Shown here piece after piece: positions 14,671 to 21,976 of a stretch of 32,412 bases of DNA. Both the position numbers and the translations under genes were made by a program. How positions within the stretch are numbered: position 1 is the first letter of the stretch; the number at the start of each line of letters is the position of its first letter. The notes below the pieces were generated by a model. The model was not told where the DNA came from, did not search any database, and was given only the letters and a program-made list of their open reading frames with translations. This DNA is from an uncultured Campylobacter sp. (lineage in GTDB: Bacteria > Campylobacterota > Campylobacteria > Campylobacterales > Campylobacteraceae): NCBI GenBank assembly GCA_937965895.1, contig CALCKS010000308.1, positions 1 through 32,412 of the forward strand, in the 5' to 3' direction.

Positions 14671-16232
14671 TAGGCCTTTACCTCGGCTTTCTTGTGCTTT
14701 TCAAAGAGTTTATTTACGAAAACTTGCTGAATAACCGAGCAGACGTTGTTTACGAACCAGTAAAGCGTAAGTCCCGCAGGGAAGGTCACAAAGAAAAATG
14801 TAAAGATAAGCGGTAAAAATTTCATTATCTTTTCTTGCATCGGATCGCTAAAGGTCGTCGGCGTGAGCTTTTGCTGAAGGAACATCGTAGCACCCATTAA
14901 AATAGGCAATACAAAATACGGATCCATAACCGAAAGATCATGTATCCATAGTATCCACGGCGCAGCTTTTAGCTCGATCGCGTTTAGCAGTACACGGTAA
15001 ATCGCAAAGAAAATCGGGATCTGCATAAGTATCGGCAGGCAGCCGCCCATAGGGTTTGCGCCGTTTTTCTTATATAGCTCCATCATGTGCATATTTAGCT
15101 TTTGCGGATCGCCTTTGTATTTGGCTTGCAGCTCTTTTACCTTCGGCGCTAGATCTTTTAGCTTGTTCATCGATAGCATGCCTTTGTAGGTTAGCGGGAA
15201 AAGCACGATCCTGATAACCAGCGTTAGTACGACGATCGCCCAGCCCCAGTTGCCGATATAACCGTAAAGCAAATTTAAAAACGCGAACATCGGCTTTGCT
15301 ATAAAGGTAAACCAGCCGTACTCGATGACGTCTACGAGCTCCTCGTTGATCTGACTTAGAGTAGCGTGGTCTTTGGCGCCGATGTAGCCTTTGGCTTTAA
15401 AATTTTGCTCGCCTTTTACAAATATTACCGCATTGCCCGCGCCATCTTTTGAAACGACTGGGTTTAAAAGTCCGTCAAATTTGAAAAATAAGGCCGTATA
15501 GTATCTGTCGCTTGCTGCGGCTATGTTTACGTTATTAAAGCTCTCAGTTGCGTCTATGTCGCCATCCTCGATGATGGTTAGCTTGCCGTCGTTATGCTTA
15601 AGAAGTGCGCCATGCACGGTGTAGCTGTCGATAGCGACGCTTGGACGAAATCCCGGAGTTACGTAGTATTCGCCAGCACTTACGCTAAGATCCAGATCGT
15701 AGCTTCCGTTTGGATAAAATGTGATCTTTTTGGTTACGCTAGAGCCCTCTAAATTTTGCGTTAAGACTATGCTTTTTGGCTCGCTAGTTAAATTTATCTC
15801 GCTAACGTCGCTCATGTAAACCACTTTAAAAGCTTGCTCATTTAAAGCTTTGTCGCTAAAGCGAACTTCAAGCGGCAACGGCTGCGTGCCGGCTAGCTCT
15901 ATGCGCTCGCCTTCGGCGTTTTTATATTTTTCATCATTTAGATAAAATTTAGAAATCCTGCCCAGCTCGTCGATATGCGCCTCAAAGTGTTCGCCCTTTA
16001 TCACAGCGATCTCGCGGCTTTGCGTCGCTACGGCTTGCGGAGCGCTAGTAGTCGATGCGGTATTTGTACTCGGAGCGGCGTTTGCTTGCCCTACCTGCTG
16101 CGCAGCTACGGTTTGGTTTTGATCTAACGGCAAATTTTTAGGAATAAAAAAATAATCGTAAGCGATAAAAAAGATAAAAGATAAAACGGTCGCTAATAAC
16201 ACGCGTTTTTGAACTGACATATTGTCTAACAC
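14670..16232 (-). CDS. yidC: membrane protein insertase YidC
   Basis: YidC inserts and folds inner-membrane proteins alone or with SecYEG. The 520-residue length is that of Gram-negative YidC: TM1 at about residues 10-28, a periplasmic domain of some 280 residues, then the conserved five-helix core from about 325. The core shows Y-G-W-F-T-F-I-A-K-P, N-W-G-W-A-I-V-V-L-T, M-G-G-C-L-P-I-L-M-Q-I-P-I-F-F-A and the last helices with T-F-P-A-G-L-T-L-Y-W. The start taken is a GTG overlapping the yidD stop by one base (TAGTG); an ATG four codons later is an alternative. Downstream, TAATG couples it to jag. Confidence 0.96.
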   Translation of the reverse strand: MLDNMSVQKRVLLATVLSFIFFIAYDYFFIPKNLPLDQNQTVAAQQVGQANAAPSTNTASTTSAPQAVATQSREIAVIKGEHFEAHIDELGRISKFYLNDEKYKNAEGERIELAGTQPLPLEVRFSDKALNEQAFKVVYMSDVSEINLTSEPKSIVLTQNLEGSSVTKKITFYPNGSYDLDLSVSAGEYYVTPGFRPSVAIDSYTVHGALLKHNDGKLTIIEDGDIDATESFNNVNIAAASDRYYTALFFKFDGLLNPVVSKDGAGNAVIFVKGEQNFKAKGYIGAKDHATLSQINEELVDVIEYGWFTFIAKPMFAFLNLLYGYIGNWGWAIVVLTLVIRIVLFPLTYKGMLSMNKLKDLAPKVKELQAKYKGDPQKLNMHMMELYKKNGANPMGGCLPILMQIPIFFAIYRVLLNAIELKAAPWILWIHDLSVMDPYFVLPILMGATMFLQQKLTPTTFSDPMQEKIMKFLPLIFTFFFVTFPAGLTLYWFVNNVCSVIQQVFVNKLFEKHKKAEVKA

Positions 16233-16579
16233 TATTTTTCCTTTTGAAAGTCTAAATTTTTAATAACGTAGAATTTATTTTTTTTATACGGGACGAACCA
16301 AAATGCGATATGTGATTTTAAATTTTGATTGGATATAAAAAAAGAGTTGAAATTTTTACTGATGACAGGGTAGTCGATGCCGCCCTTAAAGAGTTGATTA
16401 CAGCGTAAAATTCTAAAAATAACCGCAAAAAGCGCCGAGAAAAAGCCGTTAAATTTGAACTGCCAAACGGCAAATTCGGAGCAAGATGGATAGTATCTGC
16501 AAGACTTCGGAGTAAATTTGGAGATATAATCTTGATACGCTTTTATCAAAAATAAAATAGCTTGTTTTATCATTTTCAT
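16232..16579 (-). CDS. yidD: membrane protein insertion efficiency factor YidD
   Basis: YidD is a small membrane-associated helper of YidC-dependent insertion. Starting at the ATG that overlaps the rnpA stop (ATGA) gives 115 residues. Upstream in-frame ATGs lie inside rnpA and lack support. The hallmark is K-S-C-R-Y-Y-P-S-C-S-E-F-A, with an amphipathic helix before it and R-C-N-Q-L-F-K-G-G-I-D-Y-P-V after. The three family cysteines are kept. The C-terminal third is Lys/Phe/Asn-rich and AT-rich in DNA. The order rpmH-rnpA-yidD-yidC is the standard bacterial one. Confidence 0.93.
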   Translation of the reverse strand: MKMIKQAILFLIKAYQDYISKFTPKSCRYYPSCSEFAVWQFKFNGFFSALFAVIFRILRCNQLFKGGIDYPVISKNFNSFFISNQNLKSHIAFWFVPYKKNKFYVIKNLDFQKEK

Positions 16580-16920
16580 ATGCCTGATTTTATACATCCG
16601 AGTTTTTTCATAGCCCAAGAGATATTTTTTTTGAGCTTTAAAAACGAGCTTTTATCTAGCCCGTTTTTAACGACTATCACGTAAATGCCGTCTGCAAGCT
16701 CGTTTGAAATCTCGACTGCAACCGCTCGCAAAAGCCTTTTACATCGGTTGCGAACGACAGCCTTGCCCACCTTTTTGCTGGCTACGACGGCTAATTTGTT
16801 TTCATTGCAAGGCTTAAAAAAGACTATCGCCTCCTCGCAGTGCCATTTGATGGCCTCTTTGTAGACGCTTGAAAACTCCTTTTGGCTGCTTATAGAGCTA
16901 AATTTGCTTAAACGGCCAAT
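16576..16920 (-). CDS. rnpA: ribonuclease P protein component RnpA, probable ATT start
   Basis: RnpA binds the RNase P RNA and helps cut tRNA 5' leaders. The C-terminal part carries the family signature K-K-V-G-K-A-V-V-R-N-R-C-K-R. The frame continues upstream through V-V-A-S, W-H-C-E-E-A-I-V-F-F and F-S-S-V-Y-K, which match the family N-terminus, so a start at the internal GTG (16770) would remove half the protein. Between the upstream in-frame stop and this region there is no ATG, GTG or TTG. The best start is ATT at 16918-16920, overlapping the rpmH 3' end by 13 bases, with AAGG about nine bases before it. This gives 114 residues, typical length. ATA twelve codons... further downstream (within I-S-S-Q-K-E) is less likely. 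Confidence 0.88.
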   Translation of the reverse strand: MGRLSKFSSISSQKEFSSVYKEAIKWHCEEAIVFFKPCNENKLAVVASKKVGKAVVRNRCKRLLRAVAVEISNELADGIYVIVVKNGLDKSSFLKLKKNISWAMKKLGCIKSGI

Positions 16921-17042
16921 CTTGCTCTGCCTTTTGCACGTCTTGCGTTTAGCACTTTGCGGCCGTTTTTAGTTTTCATGCGGACGCGAAACCCGTGAGT
17001 GCGTTTTCTAGGGGTTTTATGAGGTTGGTATGTTCTTTTCAT
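16908..17042 (-). CDS. rpmH: 50S ribosomal protein L34
   Basis: The 44-residue product has the classic L34 sequence: M-K-R-T-Y-Q-P at the start, H-G-F-R-V-R-M in the middle, and a basic C-terminus with N-G-R-K-V-L-N-A-R-R-A-K-G-R and final L-A-V. AAGGAAAAA precedes the ATG. It is the first gene of the rpmH-rnpA-yidD-yidC-jag-mnmE block, and its last codons also serve as the start of rnpA. No dnaA or dnaA-box cluster is seen beside it; the plus-strand neighbour is an acetyltransferase. Confidence 0.97.
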   Translation of the reverse strand: MKRTYQPHKTPRKRTHGFRVRMKTKNGRKVLNARRAKGRARLAV

Positions 17043-17079
17043 AAATTTTTCCTTATGGTGATTTTGATATAAGTCGGTG

Positions 17080-17085
17080 ATTTTA
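17080..17085 (-). promoter_or_regulatory. possible -10 (TAAAAT) for rpmH
   Basis: The minus strand reads TTGATAAAATC 38 bases before the rpmH start codon. A second AT-rich candidate (TATCAAAAT) lies closer. One of them should serve the rpmH operon, since the divergent gene leaves only 136 bases for both promoters. Confidence 0.35.
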
Positions 17086-17146
17086 TCAACAAATCGCTTA
17101 AAATCCTTTTAATAAATTTTTAAACTTCGTTTTAAAATAATAAAAA

Positions 17147-17152
17147 TATAAT
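17147..17152 (+). promoter_or_regulatory. -10 box (TATAAT) for the GNAT gene
   Basis: A perfect TATAAT follows a long A/T tract and lies 26 bases before the TTG start, giving a leader of about 20 bases that contains TTTAGGAGA. It is divergent from rpmH. Confidence 0.6.
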
Positions 17153-17178
17153 CGCTTATTAAAATTTAGGAGAAAACT

Positions 17179-17655
17179 TTGCCTTACGTTATTAGAAAAG
17201 CTGTTAGAGCCGACGTCCCGGCCGTTTGCGAGCTGGTTAAAGAGCTGGCCGCGTACGAAAAAATGAGCGATGAAGTAAAATTTACGCCCGAAATTTTTGC
17301 CGAGTCTATTTTTGAGAAAAACTACGCCCATATTTTAGTCTGCATAGCAGAAGGCAAAATCATAGCTTACGCGATATATTTTTACACCTTTTCCACGTTT
17401 TTGGGGCTTGGCGGGATGTACTTAGAGGATCTATACGTCCAAAAAGAGTATCGCAACAAAGGCATAGGAAAAGAGTTTTTTAGATATTTAGCCAAAATTT
17501 GCAAGGACGAAAACCTCCAACGCCTCGAGTGGGCGTGCCTGCACTGGAACGAGCCCGGCATCAAATTTTATGAAAAAATGGGCGCGAAAAACCAGTCCGA
17601 GCAGTGGCGAAACTACCGCTTAGAGGGCGAAAATTTAAGCAAACTAGCGCTTTGA
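17179..17655 (+). CDS. GNAT N-acetyltransferase, diamine/spermidine acetyltransferase-like
   Basis: This 158-residue cytosolic enzyme of the GNAT fold transfers acetyl from acetyl-CoA to an amine. The CoA-binding motif A is R-N-K-G-I-G-K-E-F-F-R-Y-L-A near residue 95, preceded by Y-L-E-D-L-Y-V. The motif-B region has L-E-W-A-C-L-H-W-N-E-P-G-I-K-F-Y-E-K-M-G-A, which is the arrangement of spermidine/spermine N1-acetyltransferase-type members. The substrate is not proven. The start is TTG, chosen because AGGAGA stands six bases upstream and the N-terminus (P-Y-V-I-R-K-A) matches the family. It has its own TATAAT promoter, divergent from rpmH, and may run on into the next gene 39 bases away. Confidence 0.85.
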   Translation: MPYVIRKAVRADVPAVCELVKELAAYEKMSDEVKFTPEIFAESIFEKNYAHILVCIAEGKIIAYAIYFYTFSTFLGLGGMYLEDLYVQKEYRNKGIGKEFFRYLAKICKDENLQRLEWACLHWNEPGIKFYEKMGAKNQSEQWRNYRLEGENLSKLAL

Positions 17656-17694
17656 TTTATCTGTTTTTAACGCCCTTTTGGATATCATCGCGCG

Positions 17695-18324
17695 ATGAGT
17701 TACGCAAACGAAATTTTAAGAGAACTTTACTATCTTAGGGCGTTCGGATATAAATTTGCCGATTTTTCGCCTTCGTCCGTGGCCTTGCCGAGAAGCCTTG
17801 CCGAACTAAACGCAAGCATTAAAGAGTGTAATCTATGCGAGCTTTGCAAGAGTGCAAATCACACGCTAACGGGCTTTGGAGATAAAAGCGCTAAGGTGGT
17901 TTTCGTATTTGACGCACCAAACGCCGCGGAGGATGCGAGCGGAGAGTTTTTGGCTGGCGACGATAAATTTTTGCAAAATTTAAACGAGCTAGTGGGGCTA
18001 AAAAAGGACGAAATTTACGTCACGAGCCTGCTAAAATGCAAGCCCGCCACCAAAGCTCCGACAAACGCCTACGAGCTTTGCGAGCCGTATTTTAGCGCGG
18101 AAGCCCGTCTAGTCGCGCCAAAGCTCATCGTAGCGCTAGGCGAAGAGGTTTTTTACAAAATGATAAAACAAAGCGCGCAAAGCTTTAAAACCATAAGGGG
18201 AAACATAATGAAATTTAAGCACTCGGCCTTGCTGGCGACTTATTCGCCAAGCGTCGTAGCGAAAAATCCAAGCAAAAAAGAGCTGTTTTTCAGCGATCTA
18301 AAAAAGATAAAAGAGTACCTATGA
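17695..18324 (+). CDS. uracil-DNA glycosylase family 4-like protein, divergent
   Basis: This 209-residue protein resembles Fe-S uracil-DNA glycosylases of family 4. Four cysteines are placed as in the family: C-N-L-C near residue 43, then K-C-K-P-A-T and E-L-C-E-P after about 70 residues, followed by A-P-K-L-I-V-A-L-G. The catalytic motifs, however, are altered. The usual G-E-G-P-G of motif A is F-D-A-P-N-A, and the usual H-P-S/A of motif B is Y-S-P-S, with no histidine. It may be an altered-activity or inactive relative. The start has only weak ribosome-binding sequence (GGAT). It overlaps the next gene by four bases (ATGA). Confidence 0.75.
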   Translation: MSYANEILRELYYLRAFGYKFADFSPSSVALPRSLAELNASIKECNLCELCKSANHTLTGFGDKSAKVVFVFDAPNAAEDASGEFLAGDDKFLQNLNELVGLKKDEIYVTSLLKCKPATKAPTNAYELCEPYFSAEARLVAPKLIVALGEEVFYKMIKQSAQSFKTIRGNIMKFKHSALLATYSPSVVAKNPSKKELFFSDLKKIKEYL

Positions 18325-19520
18325 GAAAAATTTTAACCGCTTTACTGATCTGCTCGGCGCTATTTGCCAGGAGCGACAAACCTTCAGGCATTCCGCCGGC
18401 TAGCGAAATTTATATAAATTTAGAACCCGTAAAATGTAACGACACATGTTTATTGGAACTCGTTAGAGAGGGTCTTTTGCACAGCTTTTTAGCTCGCTAC
18501 GAAGGCAGTTCCAATCAAGAAATTTTACAAGCTTTTAACGCGCTAAACGGCTCGTACGTAAACGCCGGCACCGAGAGCTTGACGCCAAGCTCAAACGCCG
18601 AGTTCAAGATCGCCGTCATCATCCCGCAAGATAGTATAAAAAGCTACGCCGGCGTCGTCTCAAACGCGGTTATAGCCTATGTAGTGAGGCAAAATGCCGC
18701 CATCGAAGTTAAATTTTACAACATCGGCAACGAAGCCCCAAGCGCTATCGACGGCGCACTAGCACGCGCTAGAGGCGAAAATATCTCCTATATCATCGCG
18801 CCGTTTACACCTGTTGGCGCAAAATATCTAAACGAGGCTTTAGATCCGTCTATGACGGCTTTCGTGCCGACTCTGCACATCTCTAGTGTCGATTCGCCGC
18901 AGGATAATTTGATATTCGGCGGCATAGACTATAAAGGGCAAGTCGAAAAACTGCTAAATTTCTCAAACGGCCAAGTCGCGGCGTTTTCTGACGGCAGCGC
19001 GCTAGGAGCGGCGCTAAATCGCTACGCGGACGAGCTTAGCGGCGGGCTAGCCTATGAAAACGAGATCGCAAGCGGCGCGACCGATCTAAAGCCGATGCTA
19101 TCTGGCAACTCAAGGCTAAGCGGAGCGACCGTTTTCCTAAACGTTCCGCTCGTAAAAGCCTCGATGGTGAGCTCCCAAATGCGCCTTTACGACGTCAAAT
19201 TTAACGCCCTTTTAAGCACGCAAATCAACTATGCGCCAAGTATCTTTAAACTCACGCAACCGCAAGATAGAGAAAAGCTCTACATAGCCAACTCGATCTC
19301 CAAAACTGACGGCGCGCTAGACTCAAACAACGAAATTTTAGGGCAAAATTTGAACTTTAACTGGGTAGGCTACTCCGCTAGCGCCGGGCTTGACTACATC
19401 TACGCGACCTACCTAAACCGCGGCGCGCAGAGGCTTTTTAACGAGAGCGTCGAGGACTCGCAGATCATCTATGACACGAAGGTTTTAAAAGCCGGCGAAT
19501 ACGGCTTTTACGAGCAATAA
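18321..19520 (+). CDS. periplasmic protein of unknown function, periplasmic-binding-like
   Basis: This 399-residue protein has a Sec signal peptide (residues 1-16, R-K-I-L-T-A-L-L-I-C-S-A-L-F-A) and no further membrane segment, so it is periplasmic. From about residue 95 on, alternating strands and helices (F-K-I-A-V-I-I-P, then I-A-P-F-T-P-V-G, F-V-P-T-L-H-I-S-S and V-A-A-F-S-D-G-S) look like a type-I periplasmic-binding/LpoA-like fold. This is judged from pattern only. One cysteine pair (C-N-D-T-C) near residue 40 could be a disulfide. It is translationally coupled to the UDG-like gene, and its end overlaps the convergent ybgC gene by 13 bases. Function unknown. Confidence 0.7.
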   Translation: MRKILTALLICSALFARSDKPSGIPPASEIYINLEPVKCNDTCLLELVREGLLHSFLARYEGSSNQEILQAFNALNGSYVNAGTESLTPSSNAEFKIAVIIPQDSIKSYAGVVSNAVIAYVVRQNAAIEVKFYNIGNEAPSAIDGALARARGENISYIIAPFTPVGAKYLNEALDPSMTAFVPTLHISSVDSPQDNLIFGGIDYKGQVEKLLNFSNGQVAAFSDGSALGAALNRYADELSGGLAYENEIASGATDLKPMLSGNSRLSGATVFLNVPLVKASMVSSQMRLYDVKFNALLSTQINYAPSIFKLTQPQDREKLYIANSISKTDGALDSNNEILGQNLNFNWVGYSASAGLDYIYATYLNRGAQRLFNESVEDSQIIYDTKVLKAGEYGFYEQ

Positions 19521-19906
19521 GAGGAGAGAAAATCCACTATCTCCTCGCTCATCTTAGCAGGTCTTAGGTTGCTAACAAACGCAACCTCGACGTCCGCTTC
19601 AAAGACGAGCTCGGGTTCGCATTTGCCGCTTAAATTTGCGATTTTATAAATTTTTTGATTTATGAGCGCGGAGGCTTTTTTTAGGCTTGCCACGCTATTT
19701 TTTACCTCGAGTAGATCACCAAGGATGGCCGGTTTTTTAAATTTCGCCCAAATCTCGCTCACGACAAAATGCCCGTCCTTGCTAAAAGGCTTAACCTCCG
19801 AATCAAAAAACATTTGGCTGCGTGCCCTTTCGCAATATTTTATATAGTTTGCATGATAGACTATGCCGCCCGCGTCGGTATCTTCGTAGTAGATTCGTAT
19901 TTTCAT
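19508..19906 (-). CDS. ybgC: YbgC-type acyl-CoA thioesterase (hotdog fold)
   Basis: The 132-residue size and start motif Y-Y-E-D-T-D-A-G-G-I-V-Y-H-A-N-Y followed by C-E-R-A-R-S are diagnostic of the YbgC/4HBT thioesterases. The Asp of the D-A-G segment is the expected catalytic residue. These enzymes hydrolyse short-chain or phospholipid-linked acyl-CoA/ACP in the cytosol. In many Gram-negatives ybgC heads the tol-pal operon, but no tol gene is here. It converges with the periplasmic protein gene, overlapping by 13 bases. The ATG at 19906 gives the canonical N-terminus. Confidence 0.92.
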   Translation of the reverse strand: MKIRIYYEDTDAGGIVYHANYIKYCERARSQMFFDSEVKPFSKDGHFVVSEIWAKFKKPAILGDLLEVKNSVASLKKASALINQKIYKIANLSGKCEPELVFEADVEVAFVSNLRPAKMSEEIVDFLSSYCS

Positions 19907-19991
19907 CGCTTGCCTTTATGCTTAAAGTCTCGCGCATTTTACCCGTTTTTTTTAAAAGATTGATTATAAAAGCGTCGCCGTTAAAATTTCA

Positions 19992-21965
19992 TCACGCTCT
20001 TACGTCAAGCTTTCTGTAAAATTGGCCCCTCTCGCCTACTTCTATACCACCGCCAAACTCGTTATTTAAAAACGAAATATTGTATAGATCTTTTGCCGTT
20101 AAGGTTTTATTATCTCCTAGGTATATCAAAAACTGTTTTCCATGCTTAGTAGAAAAGGATTTTATAGCGCTAGCTCCTATTTCCTGGAGCGTTTTATATT
20201 TGCCGTCGGTATCTAGGATGCCTATATTATTAAAGCTTATAGAACCAAGCTCGATGTCGCTCATGGCTTTAGTTTCTAAATTTAGACTTGCCCTTCTGGT
20301 TTTATCCCCTAAAAGCTTACCAGTATCTGAGTATAGCTCTGTTACCTCTATCTCTCTACCACTATCAAATTTTAAGGTTATAGATCCGTTATCGTTTAGC
20401 TTCATAGCTATTACGCTATCGCTGTCGCTCATCATTAAGGCCGCTTTATTCGGGTTAGCCTCAAAGGCTCTTTTTACTTTCTCTAAGTTTTCTGGGCTAA
20501 ATTCTAGCCTTGTAGCCTTTTGGAATTCATTTTCCATAGCAATCATGTATGACGACTTGCTACCGTTTAGCCTGCTTATATATTCGTCTGCATTTTCTAC
20601 GTTATACTCTTTTAGATTTTTTGATAGCCACTCTACGTCTTTTGCGTGGGCGGTGGATTCTTTTTCGTAATCTCTATAAAATTTCATAAAACTATCTCTT
20701 TGATATCCGTTATAGGAGAAATTTTTGTCTCTCGGGGCATCGGATTTTATTATAGGATTAAATTCGCTAAGCTTTAGCTTTCCGTCAAATCCAACCTTTT
20801 CATAGGCAAAGTTGTTAAATAGGCTATTTTTATTAAATACGTTATTGTTTCTTAGGTCTACCCAGCCGTCTTTATCCGCGTATGCATCAAAGAAGCTCTT
20901 AATACTATCGGCTTCCGCCTTTTTGTATCTACTCTCCGGGGTAAATACTGTGTAGGGGTTTGAAGAGTAGTAAGATATCCTATGATCTATATTTGTAGTA
21001 TCTACGAAATTTCTCATATCGTTATTGGCAAGAGATTCGGAGTTGATGACATCTCTTCTTTTTTGATTCCAGTTAACGACATCTGAATTTATAAATTTAG
21101 TTAAATCGATATCCGATACTACGTCGCTTAAATTTGCTATCTTTTCGTTGCCGTCCTTATCGTATCCTCTAACCTTGAGCTTTGAGAATAGCTTGTCGGA
21201 GCTATTTAAAATTCCGTCGCCGTTACTGTCAAAGTTAAAAAGCAAAGCATTGCTGGTGAGTTTTCCAATGCCCAACTTATCGTTATCGCCGTATAGATCT
21301 AAAAATACCTCTACGTCGCCGTATTTAGTATGCAGAGTACTTGAAGATGCGTAAGAGTTTAAATTTGATGATTTGGTATTCTCAAGATATCCGCTTTGAT
21401 CTATGAAAGACATGTTGATCGAGTGAGGATCTGCATTTATACCCTGAAAGTATCTCTCGCCCCTAAGAGAGCCGTTGAGATAGGCATTTGAGGTATCGAC
21501 CCCGTATTTTTGCTTTATCTCTTTTAACGCATTATGATCGTTTACTACGCTATCTATTCTTTGTTCTTGATTGACCGAGTACCTTGAGCCAAGATACGTA
21601 AAATCGTATTTGGCAAAGTCTCCCGTCAAAGTAGGAGACGAGCTGTAATGATAATCTAAGCCGCTGTTTCTACCAAGCAGATTGTTAATATTAAATTCGC
21701 CCCTGTTTAAAGCGTTGCTATCGCTAATATCCATAACGTTATTTACGCGTAGCTTTGAGATAATGCCGCTTGACTGAGCCCTTAAAAAGTCTTTTGCTCT
21801 ATACTCGATTTGCGCTTGCCTGTTTAGATATTCCGCAGAAGTCATACTTTCGTCACCCACTCTTACTAGCTCTTGTCCGGCGAGTCTAGATGCAGAAGCT
21901 TGCATTTGGTCTTGTCTCAATAATGATAAATTTACGTCATAGCCGTTTCTTAACAGAACATCCAT
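19992..21965 (-). CDS. large hypothetical protein with calcium-loop motif, third gene of a sigma28-type operon
   Basis: This 657-residue protein has no signal peptide or membrane helix. The N-terminal 40 residues are Gln/Ser/Asn-rich. A segment near 216-290 (V-F-L-D-L-Y-G-D-N-D, then F-N-F-D-S-N-G-D-G-I-L-N-S-S-D-K-L-F-S-K-L-K-V) resembles the calcium-binding loop unit of RTX/FrpC-like secreted proteins. A second acidic loop (D-A-Y-A-D-K-D-G-W-V-D-L) follows near 365. The C-terminus is K-L-D-V-R-A, echoing the ends of the two upstream proteins. It lies 11 bases after the second gene, with AAAGGAA before the ATG. Codon use looks more AT-rich than in neighbouring housekeeping genes. No family recognised; a flagellar-exported or surface protein is an inference. 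Confidence 0.7.
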   Translation of the reverse strand: MDVLLRNGYDVNLSLLRQDQMQASASRLAGQELVRVGDESMTSAEYLNRQAQIEYRAKDFLRAQSSGIISKLRVNNVMDISDSNALNRGEFNINNLLGRNSGLDYHYSSSPTLTGDFAKYDFTYLGSRYSVNQEQRIDSVVNDHNALKEIKQKYGVDTSNAYLNGSLRGERYFQGINADPHSINMSFIDQSGYLENTKSSNLNSYASSSTLHTKYGDVEVFLDLYGDNDKLGIGKLTSNALLFNFDSNGDGILNSSDKLFSKLKVRGYDKDGNEKIANLSDVVSDIDLTKFINSDVVNWNQKRRDVINSESLANNDMRNFVDTTNIDHRISYYSSNPYTVFTPESRYKKAEADSIKSFFDAYADKDGWVDLRNNNVFNKNSLFNNFAYEKVGFDGKLKLSEFNPIIKSDAPRDKNFSYNGYQRDSFMKFYRDYEKESTAHAKDVEWLSKNLKEYNVENADEYISRLNGSKSSYMIAMENEFQKATRLEFSPENLEKVKRAFEANPNKAALMMSDSDSVIAMKLNDNGSITLKFDSGREIEVTELYSDTGKLLGDKTRRASLNLETKAMSDIELGSISFNNIGILDTDGKYKTLQEIGASAIKSFSTKHGKQFLIYLGDNKTLTAKDLYNISFLNNEFGGGIEVGERGQFYRKLDVRA

Positions 21966-21976
21966 TTAAATTCCTT

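Noticed and set aside
16932..17178. Possible replication origin beside rpmH
   Set aside because: No dnaA gene and no cluster of DnaA boxes is visible; the 136-base divergent gap is explained by two promoters.
20080..20670. Plus-strand frame of 196 codons inside the 657-residue gene
   Set aside because: Antisense shadow; the product is Ser/Leu-rich without motifs, while the minus frame is continuous for 657 codons with a ribosome site.
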